A stretch of DNA of 46,850 nt from Candidatus Levyibacteriota bacterium (lineage in GTDB: Bacteria; Patescibacteriota; Microgenomatia; Levybacterales; UBA12049): the NCBI GenBank assembly GCA_009695045.1, contig SIBS01000005.1, positions 1-46,850 of the forward strand, in the 5' to 3' direction. The notes under the pieces are model-generated. The model made no database searches, had not been told where the DNA came from, and saw only the letters and a program-made list of their open reading frames with translations. Of the stretch, positions 1 to 8,528 are shown piece after piece. Position 1 is the stretch's first letter; each line of letters opens with the position of its first letter. The position numbers were made by a program, and so were the translations under genes.

Positions 1-933
1 CTAGACGCCCTAACTTATGCTGGCAATCTCAGAAATTTCTCGGAAGAAATGCAAAAAAGCTCACGATTTAGATTTGTATATGGAGATATACGCAATGCTC
101 CGCTTGTAGAAAAACTAGTAAAAGAAACAGACATCATACTTCATTTTGCTGCAGAAACTCATGTAACTCGGTCTATATATGAGAATTCAAAATTTTTTGA
201 GACAGATGTCCTTGGAACTCAAGCAGTAGCTAATGCGGTCCATATACACAAGAAAACAGTTGATCGCTTTATACATATATCTACATGCGAGGTGTATGGA
301 GCAGGACAGACACAAAAAATGAATGAGTCTCATATTCTCAATCCACATAGTCCCTATGCAGCAGCCAAAGCAGGCGCAGACCGACTAGTATATTCTTACT
401 ATGTTACCTATGATATTCCAGCAGTTATTATCAGACCATTCAATATATTTGGCCCCCGTCAACATCTTGAAAAAGCTATCCCACGATTTATCACAAGTGG
501 TCTACTCGACGAACCGCTAACGGTTCATGGCGATGGAAAATCACAAAGGGACTTTATGCACGTGAAGGATGTTTCAAGAGCAATCGATTTAATAATGCAT
601 GCTCCAATCGATACAGTAAAAGGAGAGGTATTTAATATTGGCTCTGGTAAGGCTATATCTATATTAGATATAGCGCACTACATAGCAAAGTATATGAATA
701 ACCCAAAATCCAGTGTAAACTTTGTTGGTGAAAGACCAGGACAAGTCTCTACTTTTGAATGTGATTACACCAAAATCAATGGCTTACTTGGCTGGGAACC
801 AAAAATGGACTTTTATGAAGAGCTTAATGCGACAATTGAATGGTATAAGCATAATAAGGACGTATGGGAGCCTCAATTATGGCTTCGTCAGGTACCCATC
901 ATCCTTGCAGATGGTAGCGTAGAATTACACTAA
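1..933 (+). CDS. NAD-dependent epimerase/dehydratase (extended SDR, RmlB/dTDP-glucose 4,6-dehydratase-like), 5' truncated by window edge
   Basis: Frame 1 is open from base 1 (LDALTYAGNLRNFSEEMQKSS...), so the M at 49 is probably not the true start. RmlB-like motifs LTYAGNL, HFAAETHVTRSI, CEVYG, SPYAAAKAGADRL (YxxxK), RPFNIFGPRQ. Confidence 0.85.
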   Translation, partial: LDALTYAGNLRNFSEEMQKSSRFRFVYGDIRNAPLVEKLVKETDIILHFAAETHVTRSIYENSKFFETDVLGTQAVANAVHIHKKTVDRFIHISTCEVYGAGQTQKMNESHILNPHSPYAAAKAGADRLVYSYYVTYDIPAVIIRPFNIFGPRQHLEKAIPRFITSGLLDEPLTVHGDGKSQRDFMHVKDVSRAIDLIMHAPIDTVKGEVFNIGSGKAISILDIAHYIAKYMNNPKSSVNFVGERPGQVSTFECDYTKINGLLGWEPKMDFYEELNATIEWYKHNKDVWEPQLWLRQVPIILADGSVELH

Positions 934-934
934 A

Positions 935-2065
935 ATGAAAGTAGAATTTTATCGACACAACGTTGGCGAAGATGAAATTGAGTCATGCGTGAAAGTTCTC
1001 CAGTCCCTCTTCCTAACAACAGGTTCTGTAGTCGATGACTTTGAATCTGCACTTGCAGAATACTTGGGCACAGAATCTGTGGTTGGCCTTACACACTGCA
1101 CGGGTGCCCTACAACTCTCTCTTATTGCAGCGGGTGTAAAGCAAGGAGACGAGGTTATTACCACTCCCATGTCTTTTGTTGCAACCTCACATACAATTTG
1201 CATGGCAGGCGCAACTCCTGTATTCGTTGATGTTGAAAGAGAAACTGGAAATATAGATGCTAACTTAATTGAACAAGCTATAACAAAAAAAACTAAGGCA
1301 ATTCTGCCAGTACACCTATATGGTCAGATGGTCGATATGAAAAAAATACTTGCGATCGGTGAAAAATATAATCTCCACGTCATAGAAGATGCCGCCCACG
1401 CACTCGAAGCAGAGCGAGACGGTATTCGTCCTGGACAAAAATCATTTGGGGCTTGCTTCAGCTTTTATGCAACAAAGGCAATAACATCTGGAGAGGGAGG
1501 GGCATTTGCAAGCAATTCCGCAGAAAATGCAAAAAAAATAAGGCAACTTAGATCACACGGGATTACCAGTGAGGTAGCTCAAAGAAATCGAACGGGTCTG
1601 CACACATATGACATTGATAGACTTGGTTGGAAATATAATATGGACAATATCCAAGCAGGAATACTACTTACTCAAGTGGGTAAAATAAATGCCATTCGTC
1701 AAAAACGAGAAGACGTTGCTCAAAAATATATAGCTGGATTCGGCGGTAACCCACAGATAAAGATTCCAAAAGAATATGATGGGATTGTACACGGAAGACA
1801 CATATTTGCTATTTGGGTAAATCCAGAAAAAAGAAATAAGATTCTTGAGTATCTAAATACTAATGGGGTTGCATCTGTAATAAACTACCCAGCAATTCAT
1901 TTATTTTCGTACTACAGGGAGAAATTTGGATTTAAAGATGGAATGTTCCCAATTGCAGAAGAAATAGGAAAACGAGAGATAACACTCCCAATGTATGCAA
2001 AACTTACGGATGAAGAAATTGAATATGTTATAGACACCGTAAAGAAAGCAGTTTCTATTAGCTAA
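935..2065 (+). CDS. DegT/DnrJ/EryC1/StrS (ArnB/PseC-like) PLP-dependent sugar aminotransferase
   Basis: GDEVITTPMSFVATSHTICMAGATPVFVDVE, KTKAILPVHLYGQ, VIEDAAHALEA, FSFYATKAITSGEGGAF (PLP lysine region), WKYNMDNIQAGILLTQ. Confidence 0.92.
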   Translation: MKVEFYRHNVGEDEIESCVKVLQSLFLTTGSVVDDFESALAEYLGTESVVGLTHCTGALQLSLIAAGVKQGDEVITTPMSFVATSHTICMAGATPVFVDVERETGNIDANLIEQAITKKTKAILPVHLYGQMVDMKKILAIGEKYNLHVIEDAAHALEAERDGIRPGQKSFGACFSFYATKAITSGEGGAFASNSAENAKKIRQLRSHGITSEVAQRNRTGLHTYDIDRLGWKYNMDNIQAGILLTQVGKINAIRQKREDVAQKYIAGFGGNPQIKIPKEYDGIVHGRHIFAIWVNPEKRNKILEYLNTNGVASVINYPAIHLFSYYREKFGFKDGMFPIAEEIGKREITLPMYAKLTDEEIEYVIDTVKKAVSIS

Positions 2066-2750
2066 TCTTCTTTGCCCTAATAGCAACCTGAATATATCCC
2101 GGGGAAGCAATATCATCCTCCATCATCTTCTCAAAATAGGGCATAACGGGCATCTTCATTCGAAGGATGTGTTTAAAAAAGTAAAAGGAAAGTGCATAAA
2201 ACGAACTAATAAATGACCCAACGTGCGTTATCTCTTCGACCTTATATCCTGAATCTTCCAGCATTCCCACAAGCTGTTCATCTGAATAATGCCTATGACC
2301 TGCCAACCAATATGCAGGATCCAAAAGATCAGACCAGAAGTTCTTCTGAACCGTTGCTAAGAACAAATATCCATTTTTATTTGTGACTCTATTTATCTCT
2401 TGTATTGTTGCCAATTCATATCCTATTGGAATATGTTCGATAACATCCCAAAAAGTAACAACGTCAAACTTTTGATCAAAAGGAAGCTTATGAGATAGTG
2501 CCTCTACGCACTTTACTCTCGGAAGTTCATTTTTCAGAACTTTCAACGCCTTTTCTTCCGCATCAACTGCAGTAATTTCTTTTGCTAAGTTATAGATGAG
2601 TACTGCATAGGGACCAGTCCACGAACCCAAGTCCAACACCACTTTGTCTTTTATATACTTTTCTGAAAAAGAAAAATAAAACTTATGTTCTCCTTTTGCC
2701 TCTGTTTTATCAACATTTTGCGCAAAAGACATTTTTTTAGGAGTTTGCAT
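2058..2750 (-). CDS. class I SAM-dependent methyltransferase
   Basis: VVLDLGSWTGPYAVLI (motif I), ITAVDAEEKAL, FDVVTFWDVIEHI, EINRVTNKNGYLFLATV. Confidence 0.88.
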   Translation of the reverse strand: MQTPKKMSFAQNVDKTEAKGEHKFYFSFSEKYIKDKVVLDLGSWTGPYAVLIYNLAKEITAVDAEEKALKVLKNELPRVKCVEALSHKLPFDQKFDVVTFWDVIEHIPIGYELATIQEINRVTNKNGYLFLATVQKNFWSDLLDPAYWLAGHRHYSDEQLVGMLEDSGYKVEEITHVGSFISSFYALSFYFFKHILRMKMPVMPYFEKMMEDDIASPGYIQVAIRAKKIS

Positions 2751-2788
2751 CTAATTAAGTTCGTTTATTGTTTTCTAATTAACTATTG

Positions 2789-2794
2789 TATAAT
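2789..2794 (+). promoter_or_regulatory. candidate -10 box (TATAAT) upstream of the membrane protein at 2811
   Basis: Perfect TATAAT about 17 bp upstream of the ATG at 2811, in the 60 bp divergent gap 2751-2810; no convincing -35 at ideal spacing. Confidence 0.35.
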
Positions 2795-2810
2795 ACGTAT
2801 ATTAATACAT

Positions 2811-4301
2811 ATGCTAATTAGTCTCATTATACCATTATTAAGTCTGGCTCTACAATCATATCCTAGATTTTTTAATAAATACTTTGGCGTTGATGTATGG
2901 ACTAGGCTTCTTGAAATTGACCACGTAAAGCATGCCAATCATCGAATTCCTGGAAAAATAAAAAAAGGCTTTATCATAGAAGGATCTTTTGACTATCCAA
3001 TAATATTCCCATGGATTTTTTCTTTTTTTTCAAAAAAAACTCTATTGCAGATTCAAGGGTTTGTTTCACCATTTTTTGACTGCCTACAAAATGTTTTAGT
3101 TTTTTACATAACCGTGTCTCTCACAAACAATGTACACACTGCCCTAATAGCACAAGCCATGTATACTCTCATACCTATTATACCAATTGAAAATAGCTAC
3201 CTTACTCCACGCTCGCTAGGATATCTTAATTTCACACTCGCTTTCTATCCCATATTCTTATTTCATATAAATCACAATACTGCTCTACTGTTAATCTCCC
3301 TATTCTTCACCTGTACGCTTTTTCTAACGCATAGATTCGCACTGCAATCATTCGTGATTATATCTATTTTCTTCTCAATCGTTGACCAATCACCTATCTA
3401 TTTATTAAACGTGCTATTGGGTTTTATTATCGTTATTATTGTAACCCGTGGATTTTATATAACAGTTGCTAAAGGACACTTATACAATATTTATTTCTGG
3501 GTTATTAACTATAAATACAGATTTGCTCATCAAATATATGGATTAGACTCCAGGAAGAAAATTGACTGGGTCGGTAAAGTATATTTCTTGCTTTCATTTC
3601 TATCTCCTGTTTTTCTATTTGCCATGAATATTTGGGCATTTTCTGGTATTGTCTATTTATATCTCTACTTTCAAAAAGCTCCCAACCTATTCATAGATAT
3701 AGTATATTTTAAAATGGCCTTGTGGATTGTATTTTTCTATATCTTTGGGTCGATTGTTCTCAAGATAAAAAAACTAATACCAATCGGGGAAGGACAACGA
3801 TATATGGAAATGGCATCTGTTCCTTCCGTAATTTTGTCTTCTATGCTATTCACTTATTTCTCGAGCCACTATAATATGATTACAACAGTAGTATTATGCT
3901 TACTATTGATTATGAACCTTATAGTTATTCTTACCATACAAATAAAAGCAGTCATTCGTGATAAGAATCGATCCTTAACAGAGGATCTACAAAAAGCATA
4001 TGTATTTATTAACAAGCTAAAAGGAACTCCGAGACTCATCTGCATACCGCATCAGATAACAACCATGACCGTATATAATACAAAAGCAGATGTTTTGGTA
4101 AACGCTGACAATCCTGGGCTTATGCAAGTATCGGACTTTTATCCAATTCTTAAAAAGTCGATCAAGGAATTACAAAAGAAATATGATCTAGAATACTTAC
4201 TGATAAATGAAGAGTTTGCAACACTAGAAGATATTAAGGTAAAGAGTCCAAAAGTTGTCTTTAAGTCTAATGAAATTAGTGTTATCCAACTAGCTAGATA
4301 A
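2811..4301 (+). CDS. polytopic membrane protein, putative GT-C-like family (paralog of 5097-6587)
   Basis: The ORF track starts at 2685, but Met43 (atg at 2811) aligns with the paralog N-terminus and the ORF-track start would overlap the divergent gene. Multiple TM segments plus C-terminal soluble domain; motifs FGVDVWT, IPGKIKKGFIIEGSFDYP, IENSYLTPRSLGY, GEGQRYMEM, LICIPHQITTMTVYNT. Confidence 0.85.
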   Translation: MLISLIIPLLSLALQSYPRFFNKYFGVDVWTRLLEIDHVKHANHRIPGKIKKGFIIEGSFDYPIIFPWIFSFFSKKTLLQIQGFVSPFFDCLQNVLVFYITVSLTNNVHTALIAQAMYTLIPIIPIENSYLTPRSLGYLNFTLAFYPIFLFHINHNTALLLISLFFTCTLFLTHRFALQSFVIISIFFSIVDQSPIYLLNVLLGFIIVIIVTRGFYITVAKGHLYNIYFWVINYKYRFAHQIYGLDSRKKIDWVGKVYFLLSFLSPVFLFAMNIWAFSGIVYLYLYFQKAPNLFIDIVYFKMALWIVFFYIFGSIVLKIKKLIPIGEGQRYMEMASVPSVILSSMLFTYFSSHYNMITTVVLCLLLIMNLIVILTIQIKAVIRDKNRSLTEDLQKAYVFINKLKGTPRLICIPHQITTMTVYNTKADVLVNADNPGLMQVSDFYPILKKSIKELQKKYDLEYLLINEEFATLEDIKVKSPKVVFKSNEISVIQLAR

Positions 4302-4306
4302 CAATA

Positions 4307-5062
4307 TCATTTACTCCATCTAAAGGTGAGATAAGATTCGATTATTTTAAACCCACAAGAGTGATATGTCTTTAAAGCTAACATATTGGTCATTTGGGTT
4401 TCTATGGTGGATTCAGTAATCCCCCATTTTTTAAACTGAGCAAGAGCTGATTTAACCAATGCTTTCCCAATTCCTTTTCCTCGTTGATTTTTATCAACAG
4501 CAATCAAGATAATGCGTCCATTTTTATCCAATGTTAAAAAGCCACAAACAGAATCTGCTTCTTTCCATATAAGAACCATATCTGCTGCTTCACCAGACAA
4601 GGAATTTTTAATCCACTCGCGATAGATCTTATTTGCATTGTCTTTTGAAACTAAAGGATCATTATAGTACCGTGTCTGTGAAAACGATTCAGAAGCCAAT
4701 TTTTGAAGCGATATCAAGTCTTCACTATGTGCGGTTGTAATATTTTTATTCTCTTGACCATCTAAATCTGTGGATATAAGCTTCAGGCTTCCATCTATAA
4801 TTCGAAAACCAAGATCTTCCAAGAGATGAATTGTAGAAAAGTTAGTCGGGGCTATTTTATAAATGACATATTCAACATTTTCTTTTAAGAGACTATCCAC
4901 TAACTCCTGTCCTAGTGCGCGCATGTCATCTTCATTGTTATTTGGAGAAAAAGTGAGAATCTTTGCAGTTTTTTTCTCAAGTATTTCTGAATCGAAAGAG
5001 TCAAAATTCCAAGAAAAAGATCCACTGCTTGAGGTAACACTTATAACATTTTCTTCACTCAT
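4307..5062 (-). CDS. GNAT-family N-acetyltransferase, WecD/RffC (TDP-fucosamine acetyltransferase)-like
   Basis: Acetyl-CoA loop RGKGIGKALVKSAL; layout resembles E. coli WecD: LEDLGFRIIDGSLKL, LQKLASESFSQTRYYNDP, IYREWIKNSLSG, ETQMTNMLALKTYHSCGFKIIESYLTFRW. Confidence 0.8.
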   Translation of the reverse strand: MSEENVISVTSSSGSFSWNFDSFDSEILEKKTAKILTFSPNNNEDDMRALGQELVDSLLKENVEYVIYKIAPTNFSTIHLLEDLGFRIIDGSLKLISTDLDGQENKNITTAHSEDLISLQKLASESFSQTRYYNDPLVSKDNANKIYREWIKNSLSGEAADMVLIWKEADSVCGFLTLDKNGRIILIAVDKNQRGKGIGKALVKSALAQFKKWGITESTIETQMTNMLALKTYHSCGFKIIESYLTFRWSK

Positions 5063-5096
5063 ATTGCAATTATACCAGAAAAGTTTCTCTTAAAAT

Positions 5097-6587
5097 CTAG
5101 ACCTCAATGAGCACAAAATTATCAATTTTCTTTATAACTCTATATTCCTCTATTTTTAAATCTTCGATGGATGCATATGACTCATTCAATAAAATCATGT
5201 CAAGCTTATGCGTTCTCATAATATCCTTAATTGGTTTTTTTATAAAGGGGTATACATCCTTAATTTTATTTATGTGTGAATAATCAGCATTTACAAAAAC
5301 AGGACAACCAGTATGATAAATAGTACTAGTCGTTATTTGATGTGGAATACACAATAACCTCGGTTTTTTTTCTAGAGATAGGAGATAGGCAAACATTTGT
5401 TTCATAGAAGGAGTTAAGGTGCGCATGGTATCTTTAATAATCGCCTTATACTGAATAACAAAAACAGTGACTAATGCTGATATTCCCACCAGGATATATA
5501 TAATAGTAGCTAACCAAGTAAAATTACCAAATTGACCATTCATGAGTAAATAAACAGATAGAAATGCTGCAGGGAAAGCAGACAATTCTAAATATCGTTG
5601 TCCTTCACCCAAAAATCGTAAAGAAGGAATCCAAATTGTAAAAAGAGCAAGAATATATGACCAAATAACCCACCATACCAAACGTTGAATAAATATATCA
5701 GCTGGATATGAGAAAAAAAGTATATAGAGAACGGGTAAAACCCATGGGTTTGTTATAGCAAGTACAAAAGGTGGAAATTTTAAAAATTGATTATATAACT
5801 TAAATACAAAATCTTTTGTTTTATACTCTTCAAAGCTTCCTTTAATTTGATGATAGAATCGATATTTAATTACATCTTTCCAAAAAAGCAAATTTCCTAT
5901 ATGTCCCTTTAAAACCTTTAAATAGAACCCTCTAGACATTACTACCGCAATTAAGAAAGAAGTTAAAAATACTGCAATAAAAAATATGTTTTTTTCAAGT
6001 ACGGTAAAGAATATAGAAAAAAATAAAAATCCCTGTGCTGTAAAACGATGGGAAAGAAAAATGCAAGCTCCTAATATTATTGCCACACCCAAAAATATAT
6101 AATTTCCACTACTCATAAACAAAAATTGAGAAAGCACCACAGCTGAAAACAACATATACCCCAGTGAACGCGGAGTAGCACTAGAATTTTCTATAATAAT
6201 AATAGGAGTTAATATATATAAAAGTTGAGTGAGTAAAGCAAAAACAATACTGTTTGTTATAAGATAAACAAACATAAATATAAATATTAAATGAACAAAA
6301 TCAAAAAAAGGAGAAAAAATAAATTCATACTTTTCGACTAAGCGAAAAGGAAATCTTGAAAGAATCATAATAAAAGCTGGTGGGTAGTCATAATGTCCCG
6401 AAATAATAAAACCATTTTCTATTTTACCGGGAATACCTTTTTGCTTATGATATTCTTTTAAATATAATAAATGGGTCCATATATCTACTCCAAATAGTCT
6501 ATTTTTTAAACGTGGATAAATTTCCAAAAAAACAGCAATGAGTGCTAGAGGGGTACCAATAATAAAAACTAATAATATATTCATCAT
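5097..6587 (-). CDS. polytopic membrane protein, putative GT-C-like family (paralog of 2811-4301)
   Basis: FGVDIWTHLLYL, IPGKIENGFIISGHYDYPP, IENSSATPRSLGY, HRFTAQGF, SRGFYLKVLKGHIGN, GEGQRYLEL, PRLLCIPHQITTSTIYHT; many TM helices. Confidence 0.85.
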   Translation of the reverse strand: MMNILLVFIIGTPLALIAVFLEIYPRLKNRLFGVDIWTHLLYLKEYHKQKGIPGKIENGFIISGHYDYPPAFIMILSRFPFRLVEKYEFIFSPFFDFVHLIFIFMFVYLITNSIVFALLTQLLYILTPIIIIENSSATPRSLGYMLFSAVVLSQFLFMSSGNYIFLGVAIILGACIFLSHRFTAQGFLFFSIFFTVLEKNIFFIAVFLTSFLIAVVMSRGFYLKVLKGHIGNLLFWKDVIKYRFYHQIKGSFEEYKTKDFVFKLYNQFLKFPPFVLAITNPWVLPVLYILFFSYPADIFIQRLVWWVIWSYILALFTIWIPSLRFLGEGQRYLELSAFPAAFLSVYLLMNGQFGNFTWLATIIYILVGISALVTVFVIQYKAIIKDTMRTLTPSMKQMFAYLLSLEKKPRLLCIPHQITTSTIYHTGCPVFVNADYSHINKIKDVYPFIKKPIKDIMRTHKLDMILLNESYASIEDLKIEEYRVIKKIDNFVLIEV

Positions 6588-6609
6588 ATTTTTTAAATAA
6601 AAATGTCGC

Positions 6610-7719
6610 CTAGACTTTACGAGCTACAAAATTTTCTAGAAATTTAATTCCTATATCCGCCGATTTTTGCCAATCATATAATTTTGCTGATTCAATCGCA
6701 TTTGCTCTAATCCTCTCATATAAAGCTTTATCATTAAGCGCCTTCTTCACCCCAGCAATTAAGCCCTCTGGATTTGTGTCAACTAAAAAGCCATTTTCTC
6801 CATTTTTTATGGTATCACATAATCCCCTCGATCTATAAACAACTGCTGGAGTTCCCACATATCCTGCTTCAGAAACAGTTAGCCCCCACCCCTCATGAAC
6901 AGAGGGAACAATTAGTATATGCGCCTTTGATAACAATTTAAATTTCTCAACTTCATTTACAAAACCAAAAAAACTAACTGAAGAAGAGAGATCTAGGCTA
7001 TTTACTCTATATTTTATCTCTTTTAAATATTCTTTCTTTCCAGCTCCTAAAATCCAAAGTTTATCTACAATTTTATCTCGCTTAAGCGTATGAAACGCTG
7101 TTATTGCATCATCTATTCCTTTTTGCTTGTTTAATCTACCTAAAAATATAATAATTTTTTCTTTTTCTTTATTCTGTTTTATTGTATTTGGTGGAATTGT
7201 AAGCCCCATTGGTAAAACTGTTATATTTTTTGATTGAAAACCTTCTTGTACTAAATCCTCTTTTGTTGATGGAGATATTGCTAAAGTTGAAGCATTTCGA
7301 TACAACCATAGATAAAACTTCTCTATCAATCTTCCAAATAAATCAAGTGGGAACGGTAGTTCGTAGGAGAAAAGTCCACTCGCTACCTCACAGGCTAATA
7401 AGACCGTCTTTTTGCGCGCATAAAAAATAGAAAAGAAGGGAAACCAGTGCACTTCATCGATTACAACATCAAATGTCTTGCGAAAGAAAAAAAGATAGTA
7501 AAAAAAGGCAATTATATGTACATTCCACCAGCTCCCCTTTCTAATTATTTTGACCCCATCAACTGATTCATCACTTTTTGATCCTGCGAACGCTGCAGTG
7601 AAAAGCACCACATGGTTACCAGCGCTAACCCATCGCTTGGCAATTTCTTGGGTTAAGATCTCTGCTCCACCACCACTTGGATTTTTAATATCTCGCCAAT
7701 TTAAAATCAGAATGTTCAT
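6610..7719 (-). CDS. glycosyltransferase family 4 (GT-B)
   Basis: NWRDIKNPSGGGAEILTQEIAKRW, IIFLGRLNKQKGIDDAITAF, VPSVHEGWGLTVSEAGYVGTPAVVYRSRGLCDTIKNGENGFLV. Confidence 0.92.
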   Translation of the reverse strand: MNILILNWRDIKNPSGGGAEILTQEIAKRWVSAGNHVVLFTAAFAGSKSDESVDGVKIIRKGSWWNVHIIAFFYYLFFFRKTFDVVIDEVHWFPFFSIFYARKKTVLLACEVASGLFSYELPFPLDLFGRLIEKFYLWLYRNASTLAISPSTKEDLVQEGFQSKNITVLPMGLTIPPNTIKQNKEKEKIIIFLGRLNKQKGIDDAITAFHTLKRDKIVDKLWILGAGKKEYLKEIKYRVNSLDLSSSVSFFGFVNEVEKFKLLSKAHILIVPSVHEGWGLTVSEAGYVGTPAVVYRSRGLCDTIKNGENGFLVDTNPEGLIAGVKKALNDKALYERIRANAIESAKLYDWQKSADIGIKFLENFVARKV

Positions 7720-7721
7720 AA

Positions 7722-8528
7722 TTATGGTAAGTTTACAGGAAAGTTAAGATCTGAATCGAATCTCCATCGCCTTCGATTACCATCGCTATAATAGTGAAGA
7801 ATTTTAAGTCTATAAAAAATTGCCAAAGTGTCCCAAAGGGTGTTAAATATTGCTTTAGCTAGATTTTTAGATACTAGACTTCCCTCAAAATCAAAAGTAA
7901 GCTCCACGGGTGCATCATAAATCTTTTTATATCCAAGATAGTAAGCAACGACGAGTATTTCTATATCAAAAGCAAACTTCTTGACCAATAATCGTGGCAA
8001 AACATCTTCTATGACTTTTTTCTTAAAGAACTTCATGCCAACCTGGGTATCTCTTACGCTTAAACCAAAAAGGGCACGAATTAATATTTGCGAAGCCACG
8101 CTTGTTGCTCTACGCACGAAAGGATAATGAACTTTTGACAACTCATGCCTCTTACTACCAATAATCACATCTGCATCTAGCTCTTGAAACTTTTCTAACA
8201 ATATAGCCAAGCCATTTGGATTTAGCTCCATACCTGCATCTAAAAAACCAATGATTGTCCCCTTCGCGCGCACCATGCCATATCTAACCGCGTATCCCTT
8301 TCCTTTATTTTTCTCGTATCCAAGCACCTTGATCTTTTTAGAACTCACTTTCTTGGCATTTTCTAGTGTTTTATCCGTTGTCCCATCTACGACAACAATA
8401 ATTTCATATTCATAATTAAGGTGCTCAAGAACATTTTTAATGCGTCGCAAATCTGCCCCTATAGTCTTCTCCTGTTTGAAAGCAGGAATAATTACCGAAA
8501 TTAAATCTTTTTTATTTTGTCTTAACAT
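7722..8528 (-). CDS. glycosyltransferase family 2, ALG5/DPM1-like polyprenyl-phosphate sugar transferase
   Basis: ISVIIPAFKQEKTIGADL, VVDGTTDKT, KNKGKGYAVRYGM, IIGFLDAGMELNPN, DTQVGMKFFKKK. Confidence 0.88.
   Translation of the reverse strand: MLRQNKKDLISVIIPAFKQEKTIGADLRRIKNVLEHLNYEYEIIVVVDGTTDKTLENAKKVSSKKIKVLGYEKNKGKGYAVRYGMVRAKGTIIGFLDAGMELNPNGLAILLEKFQELDADVIIGSKRHELSKVHYPFVRRATSVASQILIRALFGLSVRDTQVGMKFFKKKVIEDVLPRLLVKKFAFDIEILVVAYYLGYKKIYDAPVELTFDFEGSLVSKNLAKAIFNTLWDTLAIFYRLKILHYYSDGNRRRWRFDSDLNFPVNLP

Noticed and set aside
722-922. 66-aa plus-strand ORF nested in the dehydratase gene
   Set aside because: Out-of-frame shadow ORF of a strong coding region.
949-1203. 84-aa minus-strand ORF inside the DegT aminotransferase gene
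   Set aside because: Fully antisense to a confidently assigned gene; no recognisable motifs.
1901-2116. 71-aa minus-strand ORF across the convergent gene ends
   Set aside because: Antisense/out-of-frame with both neighbouring genes; no family signal.
2685-2810. N-terminal extension of the membrane protein ORF from 2685
   Set aside because: It overlaps the divergent methyltransferase start, does not align with the paralog, and a TATAAT lies at 2789; Met at 2811 preferred.
3023-3039. T8-C-A8 tract in the membrane protein gene
   Set aside because: Striking palindrome but encodes FFSKK in frame; such A/T runs are common throughout this AT-rich window, so not a specific signal.
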